Assembly: GCA_913053795.1 (NCBI GenBank)
Contig: CAJXGZ010000088.1
Location: forward strand, 1-8,631
Direction of reading: 5' to 3'
Length of the DNA stretch: 8,631 nucleotides
From: an uncultured Rhodospirillales bacterium
Lineage (GTDB): Bacteria > Pseudomonadota > Alphaproteobacteria > Rhodospirillales > 2-02-FULL-58-16
Positions 6,186 through 8,631 of this stretch are shown piece after piece (within the stretch, counting starts at the first letter, position 1; each line of letters starts with the position of its first letter). Position numbers and translations under genes: made by a program. Below the pieces are notes generated by a model. It was not told the origin of the DNA and did not search any database. It saw only the letters and a program-made list of their open reading frames with translations.

Positions 6186-6328
6186 ATTGCGTCATCCGGC
6201 CAGGGGAAACCCTCTTCGGCGATGCTAATGAGATTCACCGCTCCAGGCAAGACGCCAAACATGTTTTGTGATCCGTGAATTTGAGTTTTTTTAAATGAGT
6301 AATTGACCGGAAACCGCGATCTGGTCAT
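6176..6328 (-). CDS. Possible 50-residue small protein or leader, upstream of the small membrane gene
   Basis: ATG 6328 opens a 50-codon frame ending TGA at 6176, where the stop overlaps the second ATG of the small membrane gene (ATGA). An internal ATG at 6262, with GGAT 8 nt before it, would give 28 residues (MFGVLPGAVNLISIAEEG..). The second half has more coding-like codon use than the first. It overlaps the nested inverted repeat and has no recognised domain. Real translation is uncertain. Confidence 0.2.
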   Translation of the reverse strand: MTRSRFPVNYSFKKTQIHGSQNMFGVLPGAVNLISIAEEGFPWPDDAIWR

Positions 6329-6345
6329 TAGGGTCCAAACTCATT
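6294..6345. promoter_or_regulatory. Nested inverted repeat upstream of the FAH-family gene
   Basis: AATGAGT (6294-6300) pairs with ACTCATT (6339-6345), and inside it TGACC (6304-6308) pairs with GGTCA (6323-6327). TTGACC (6303-6308) could also be a -35 box with only a poor -10 (CATTAG, 6326-6331). The structure lies 55-106 bp before the FAH-family start and may be an operator or a leader hairpin for it. Confidence 0.35.
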
Positions 6346-6399
6346 CAAATGATACCCTTTGGCGGCCCCCTAGTTTCGGCTGCTTTATTGGAGATGGAT

Positions 6400-7275
6400 T
6401 TGAAACTGTTGAGATACGGCCCCAAGGGCGAGGAAAAGCCGGGATTGCTGGACGGCGGCGGGCGCATTCGCGCCCTGTCGGGACATATCAACGACATCAC
6501 GGCGGATTTGCTGGCGGCGGAGCATTTTGACTCCCTTGTTGAGTTGGACCTGGATGCGCTTCCCCTAATTGACGACTCGCCCCGTCTTGGCGCGCCCCTC
6601 TCGGGCGTCGGCAAGATATTGGCCATCGGGCTCAATTACTCGGACCACGCCAAGGAGACCGGGGCCAAGCCGCCCACTGAGCCGCGCCTGTTCACCAAGG
6701 CGGTGACCGCCCTTAACGGCCCCAATGATCCGATAGTGTTGCCCAAGGGCTCGAAACACAGCGACTGGGAGGTGGAGCTGGCGGTGATCATCGGCGCCCG
6801 CGCCCAGTACGTGGAGGAATCAAGCGCCTTGGATTACGTCGCCGGCTACGCGGTGATGAACGACGTCTCCGAGCGCGCTTGGCAAAAGGACCGCGGCGGC
6901 CAGTGGGTCAAGGGCAAGAGCTTCGACACCTTCGCCCCCTTAGGCCCTTGGCTGGTGACCAAGGACGAAATCCCGGACCCGCAAAACCTCAAGCTGTGGC
7001 TGGACGTAAACGGCGAACGCCGCCAGGACTCCAACACCAGCAACATGACCTTCACGGTCGCTTTCCTGGTGTCCTACCTCAGCGAATTCATGACCCTCAT
7101 GCCCGGCGACGTGATAACCACCGGCACCCCGTCCGGCGTCGGACTGGGCATGAAGCCGCCCACATTCCTCAATCCCGGCGACGTCATCAAGCTCGGCGTC
7201 GAGGGGCTGGGCGGGCAACGCCAAACCGTCAAGGCCTGGGAAGACAGGCATTACGGTGACAGTTTACTTATCTAA
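6400..7275 (+). CDS. Fumarylacetoacetate hydrolase family protein (FAHD1/YcgM/HpaG-type)
   Basis: 291 residues from a TTG start at 6400, preferred over ATG 6394 because GGAG lies 6 nt before TTG (and touches the ATG) and because relatives begin MKLLRYGPKG. The N-terminal cap (1-65) is followed by the catalytic FAH domain: ILAIGLNYSDHAKE (73-86), LFTKAVTALNGPNDPI, the metal ligands Glu124 and Glu126 in DWEVELAVIIG and Asp155 in NDVSERA, the KGKSFDTFAPLGPWLV loop, and TGTPSGVG (241-248). Such enzymes use Mg or Mn to hydrolyse or decarboxylate beta-diketone or oxaloacetate-like acids in aromatic breakdown; the exact substrate cannot be read. The last residues, HYGDSLLI, and the stop are encoded by a mobile-looking inverted repeat, so the original C-terminus has been replaced or extended beyond the usual end near QRQTVKAW. 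Confidence 0.9.
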   Translation: MKLLRYGPKGEEKPGLLDGGGRIRALSGHINDITADLLAAEHFDSLVELDLDALPLIDDSPRLGAPLSGVGKILAIGLNYSDHAKETGAKPPTEPRLFTKAVTALNGPNDPIVLPKGSKHSDWEVELAVIIGARAQYVEESSALDYVAGYAVMNDVSERAWQKDRGGQWVKGKSFDTFAPLGPWLVTKDEIPDPQNLKLWLDVNGERRQDSNTSNMTFTVAFLVSYLSEFMTLMPGDVITTGTPSGVGLGMKPPTFLNPGDVIKLGVEGLGGQRQTVKAWEDRHYGDSLLI

Positions 7276-7296
7276 TTAGTAAACTGTCACCGTAAT
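7250..7296. repeat. Perfect 19-bp inverted repeat (REP/MITE-like), also convergent terminator
   Basis: ATTACGGTGACAGTTTACT (7250-7268) and its exact reverse complement (7278-7296) flank a 9-nt loop TATCTAATT. The left arm codes for the end of the FAH-family protein, the stop TAA lies in the loop, and the right arm ends on the last base of the yajC stop. The hairpin is stable enough to stop transcription from both sides. From memory, palindromes with ACGGTGACAGTTTAC are dispersed in many genomes, often near IS200-like/RAYT transposases; that link is recall and unproven here. Confidence 0.8.
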
Positions 7297-7586
7297 TAAA
7301 TCATATCGCGGCGGACGCGAACCCGCACGCCCTCGGCGATTTCCACCTGCACTTCGTTGTCGTCGATGACTTTTCTGACCTCGCCAAAAATGCCGCCGTT
7401 GGTGACGATCTTGTCGCCGCGGCGGAGGGCGCCCAGCATGGCCTTGTGTTCCTTTTGCTTCTTCTGCTGGGGACGAATGAGAAAGAAATAGAAGACAACA
7501 ACAATCAGGACCAGCGGTATCATGGATTCGAAGCCGCTGGGACCGGAGGCTCCAGCCGCCTGCGCGAAAGCCGGCGTGACAAACAT
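7296..7586 (-). CDS. yajC: Preprotein translocase subunit YajC
   Basis: 96 residues from ATG 7586, preferred over the longer frame because GAGGAG lies 6 nt upstream and the family starts MF(V/I)(T/S)PAFAQA. The Ala/Gly-rich periplasmic end precedes a membrane helix (about 22-37, MIPLVLIVVVFYFFLI), the signature RPQQKKQKEHKAML (38-51), LRRGDKIVTNGGIFG (54-68), and VQVEIAEGVRVRVRR (79-93). YajC associates with SecDF and the SecYEG channel in the inner membrane. Family members usually continue for another 10-15 residues after this point; here the protein stops at RDMI against the palindrome, so a modest C-terminal truncation is likely. Function is probably kept since the conserved core is intact. 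No secD is in view downstream, which is unusual because secD often follows. Confidence 0.93.
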   Translation of the reverse strand: MFVTPAFAQAAGASGPSGFESMIPLVLIVVVFYFFLIRPQQKKQKEHKAMLGALRRGDKIVTNGGIFGEVRKVIDDNEVQVEIAEGVRVRVRRDMI

Positions 7587-7660
7587 GAAAAACTCCTCAA
7601 TGAAACTCTCAACGCCCCAAGGAACAAGACAAGACCGAGGAGCCACCAAAACCGGCGGCG

Positions 7661-7688
7661 ACTATACCCGCCACGGCGCAACTTGCAA
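7661..7688 (-). promoter_or_regulatory. Promoter of yajC
   Basis: On the minus strand TTGCAA (7688-7683) and TATAGT (7666-7661) are 16 bp apart. Transcription would begin near 7654 and give a leader of about 68 nt before the yajC ATG. Confidence 0.5.
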
Positions 7689-7720
7689 ACGCTCTTCGTT
7701 AAAGAAAAAGTTTATTTAGC

Positions 7721-7778
7721 CACGGATGGACACAGATGCACACAGATAATAAATCCTTACGCTTATCCGTGTTGATCT
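7721..7778. repeat. 'CACGGATGGA' repeat with imperfect hairpin
   Basis: Three 10-bp units start at 7721, 7731 and 7741 (CACGGATGGA, CACAGATGCA, CACAGATAAT). The right part AGATGCACACAGATA (7734-7748) pairs with TATCCGTGTTGATCT (7764-7778) at 12 of 15 positions. Repeats of the form GCCACGGATGGACACAGAT are known to be scattered in intergenic DNA of many unrelated bacteria (recall). Confidence 0.55.
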
Positions 7779-7816
7779 GTTCTCTAATTGCATGGTTCAA
7801 GTCAAGCTCTCCTGAA

Positions 7817-7859
7817 AAAATTAAAGGGGTCATTAAAGGGGTCAGGCCCCTTTAATTTT
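7817..7859. repeat. 'ATTAAAGGGG' palindromic repeat
   Basis: ATTAAAGGGGTC occurs twice in tandem (7820-7831, 7832-7843), and both copies can pair with CCCCTTTAAT (7847-7856). The outer pair extends to 13 bp (AAAATTAAAGGGG at 7817-7829 with 7847-7859). It directly abuts the insertion sequence. Palindromes of this kind are dispersed in many genomes (recall) and may serve as terminators or mobile non-coding elements. Confidence 0.6.
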
Positions 7860-7877
7860 GGGGCTGTCCTAGATAAC
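7860..7877 (+). repeat. IS terminal inverted repeat, left
   Basis: GGGGCTGTCCTAGATAAC, exactly the reverse complement of the right end. Its last base is the first base of the transposase stop codon (read on minus). Confidence 0.9.
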
Positions 7878-8536
7878 TAACGCTTGTTGGCCAGTTTGAT
7901 CCATTTTTTGAGCTGCCTCAAGAGTTGCTTGGGCGATCCCCCGTTGAAGCGCCATTCGCATTCCTTCAGGAACAGGTGGAAGTGGTGTTTGGGGACGCCG
8001 TTGTATTTTCTCATATGCCTCTTCGCTTGATTCCAGAAGTTCTCGATCCCGTTGATGTGGTTCCGCTCGTCTGCGAACAACTCGGAGTGATTGATCCGCA
8101 GGTGATGGAAATCCGAAATGTCGAGCGCGTTGTAGCTGGCCAGGCAATCCGTGTAGACGACGCTATCCGGCACGATCATGCGCTCCATGATGGGCATCAG
8201 GGTCTCTGTGCGGACGTCGGAGATCATCTTGGCGTAGACCTTGCCACCCCGTTTGAGAATGCCGAAGACAGGGACCTTGCCGGCAGCGCCGCGCCCGCGC
8301 TTGCCCTTTCTCTTACCGCCGAAATAGCTCTCGTCCACCTCCACCTCACCGGAGAACGGGAAAACCTCGTCCAGTTGCCAAGCGATGATCTCGCGGAGAC
8401 GATGGTAGAAATAGGCCGCCGTGGTCTTGTTGACGCCCACCAGATCGGCCGCTGTACGGGCCGTCATTTCTCCGACGAAAAATTCCAGCAGTCGTTCCTG
8501 CTGTTTTTCCGTTAAACGACAACGCTTTAGCCTCAT
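7877..8536 (-). CDS. IS1595-family transposase (ISXO2-like DDE domain)
   Basis: 219 residues, full length for the IS1016 group. A N-terminal helix-turn-helix (about 8-55, with MTARTAADLVGVNKTTAAYF) precedes the DDE nuclease: Asp68 in VEVDESYFGGK, Asp130 in VVYTDCLASYN and Glu165 in HINGIENFW. The KRKGKRGRG basic patch (75-82) follows the first Asp. The C-terminal helix carries RHMRKYNGVPKHHFHLFL and ECEWRFN. No frameshift or stop interrupts it, so the enzyme could be active. The start ATG lies 23 nt inside the right terminal repeat with only a loose GGTGG/GGCGG ribosome site. Confidence 0.93.
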   Translation of the reverse strand: MRLKRCRLTEKQQERLLEFFVGEMTARTAADLVGVNKTTAAYFYHRLREIIAWQLDEVFPFSGEVEVDESYFGGKRKGKRGRGAAGKVPVFGILKRGGKVYAKMISDVRTETLMPIMERMIVPDSVVYTDCLASYNALDISDFHHLRINHSELFADERNHINGIENFWNQAKRHMRKYNGVPKHHFHLFLKECEWRFNGGSPKQLLRQLKKWIKLANKR

Positions 8537-8544
8537 TCCGCCAC

Positions 8545-8568
8545 CCTAGATAATCCACGTTATCTAGG
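8545..8568. repeat. Internal palindrome at the right end of the IS
   Basis: CCTAGATAA (8545-8553) is repeated in inverted form as TTATCTAGG (8560-8568), which is the inner part of the right terminal repeat. The pair forms a 9-bp hairpin around a 6-nt loop just upstream of the transposase start. It may be a transposase or regulator binding site. Confidence 0.5.
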
Positions 8569-8576
8569 ACAGCCCC
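8559..8576 (-). repeat. IS terminal inverted repeat, right
   Basis: GTTATCTAGGACAGCCCC, exact complement of the left end over 18 bp. It lies upstream of the transposase gene and part of it pairs with the internal copy. Confidence 0.9.
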
Positions 8577-8587
8577 TTGTTTTATTC

Positions 8588-8614
8588 TTTATGGGGACTT
8601 TGTTTTTTATGGGG
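8588..8614. repeat. Short direct repeat TTTATGGGG in the right flank
   Basis: TTTATGGGG occurs at 8588-8596 and again at 8606-8614, an 18-bp period. The remaining bases to the window end show no gene that can be supported. Confidence 0.3.
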
Positions 8615-8631
8615 CAAATTGCGCTGGCGGT

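Larger units (their letters stand above)
7860..8576 (-). mobile_element. Complete IS1595-family (IS1016-type) insertion sequence
   Basis: The element is 717 bp with perfect 18-bp terminal inverted repeats and one intact transposase gene. Size and ends (GGGGCTGTCCTAGATAAC) fit the IS1016 group of the IS1595 family. The family normally makes an 8-bp target duplication, but the flanks TTAATTTT and TTGTTTTA are not identical, so the element is old, has recombined, or one flank has been lost. Confidence 0.9.

Noticed and set aside
6291..6304. CtrA-type site TTAA-N7-TTAA
   Set aside because: Only the left half-site matches; the right side reads ATTG.
7721..7750. Possible CRISPR-like array
   Set aside because: The 10-bp units are contiguous with no spacers, and no cas gene is near.
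7925..8515. Plus-strand frame of 196 codons inside the insertion sequence
   Set aside because: Antisense shadow of the transposase, which has an intact DDE domain on the other strand.

Overview
The window looks like a stitched piece of a GC-rich alphaproteobacterial chromosome. The main clues are a MarR regulator with the GYYQGSNVSYNIKKL recognition helix typical of the alphaproteobacterial LdtR/PetP group, a short YajC with an alphaproteobacterial-type N-terminus, high third-position GC in most genes from about 3040 to 7590, and frequent GTG/TTG starts. The genus cannot be named from sequence alone.

Layout. (1) 1-2349, minus strand, is visibly more AT-rich. It holds an outer-membrane efflux channel (CzcC/TolC-like) followed after 1 nt by a periplasmic adaptor (CzcB/HlyD-like) that runs off the left edge; the inner-membrane RND pump is presumably just outside. 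(2) 2350-3043 has no intact gene. It holds a near-perfect FNR-type box (2632-2645) and a broken dodecin gene with no start codon and a replaced C-terminus, which marks a probable rearrangement boundary near 2675. (3) 3044-5065, plus strand, is a tight three-gene operon: an exported alpha/beta-hydrolase, a small glycine-zipper membrane protein and a class I SAM methyltransferase. (4) 5067-6328, minus strand, holds the MarR/LdtR-like repressor with a clear promoter and two 14-bp operator-like repeats, a membrane-anchored coiled-coil protein whose promoter lies beside three DnaA-box-like 9-mers, and one or two very small genes ending in a weak intrinsic terminator. (5) 6400-7275, plus, is a fumarylacetoacetate-hydrolase-family enzyme. 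It converges on yajC (7296-7586, minus), and a perfect 19-bp inverted repeat fills the junction and forms the end of both genes. (6) 7690-8631 is repeat-rich: a 10-bp-period 'CACGGATGGA' repeat, an 'ATTAAAGGGG' palindrome, and a complete 717-bp IS1595-family (IS1016-type) insertion sequence with perfect 18-bp terminal repeats.

How it fits together. The efflux pair probably arrived by transfer and belongs to a metal or drug export operon. The hydrolase, membrane protein and methyltransferase are transcribed and probably translated together and may act on envelope lipids; this is inference. The methyltransferase ends 1 nt from the end of the convergent marR gene. yajC is a housekeeping Sec-translocon accessory gene whose end has been reshaped by a mobile palindrome. 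No CRISPR array, tRNA or rRNA was seen.
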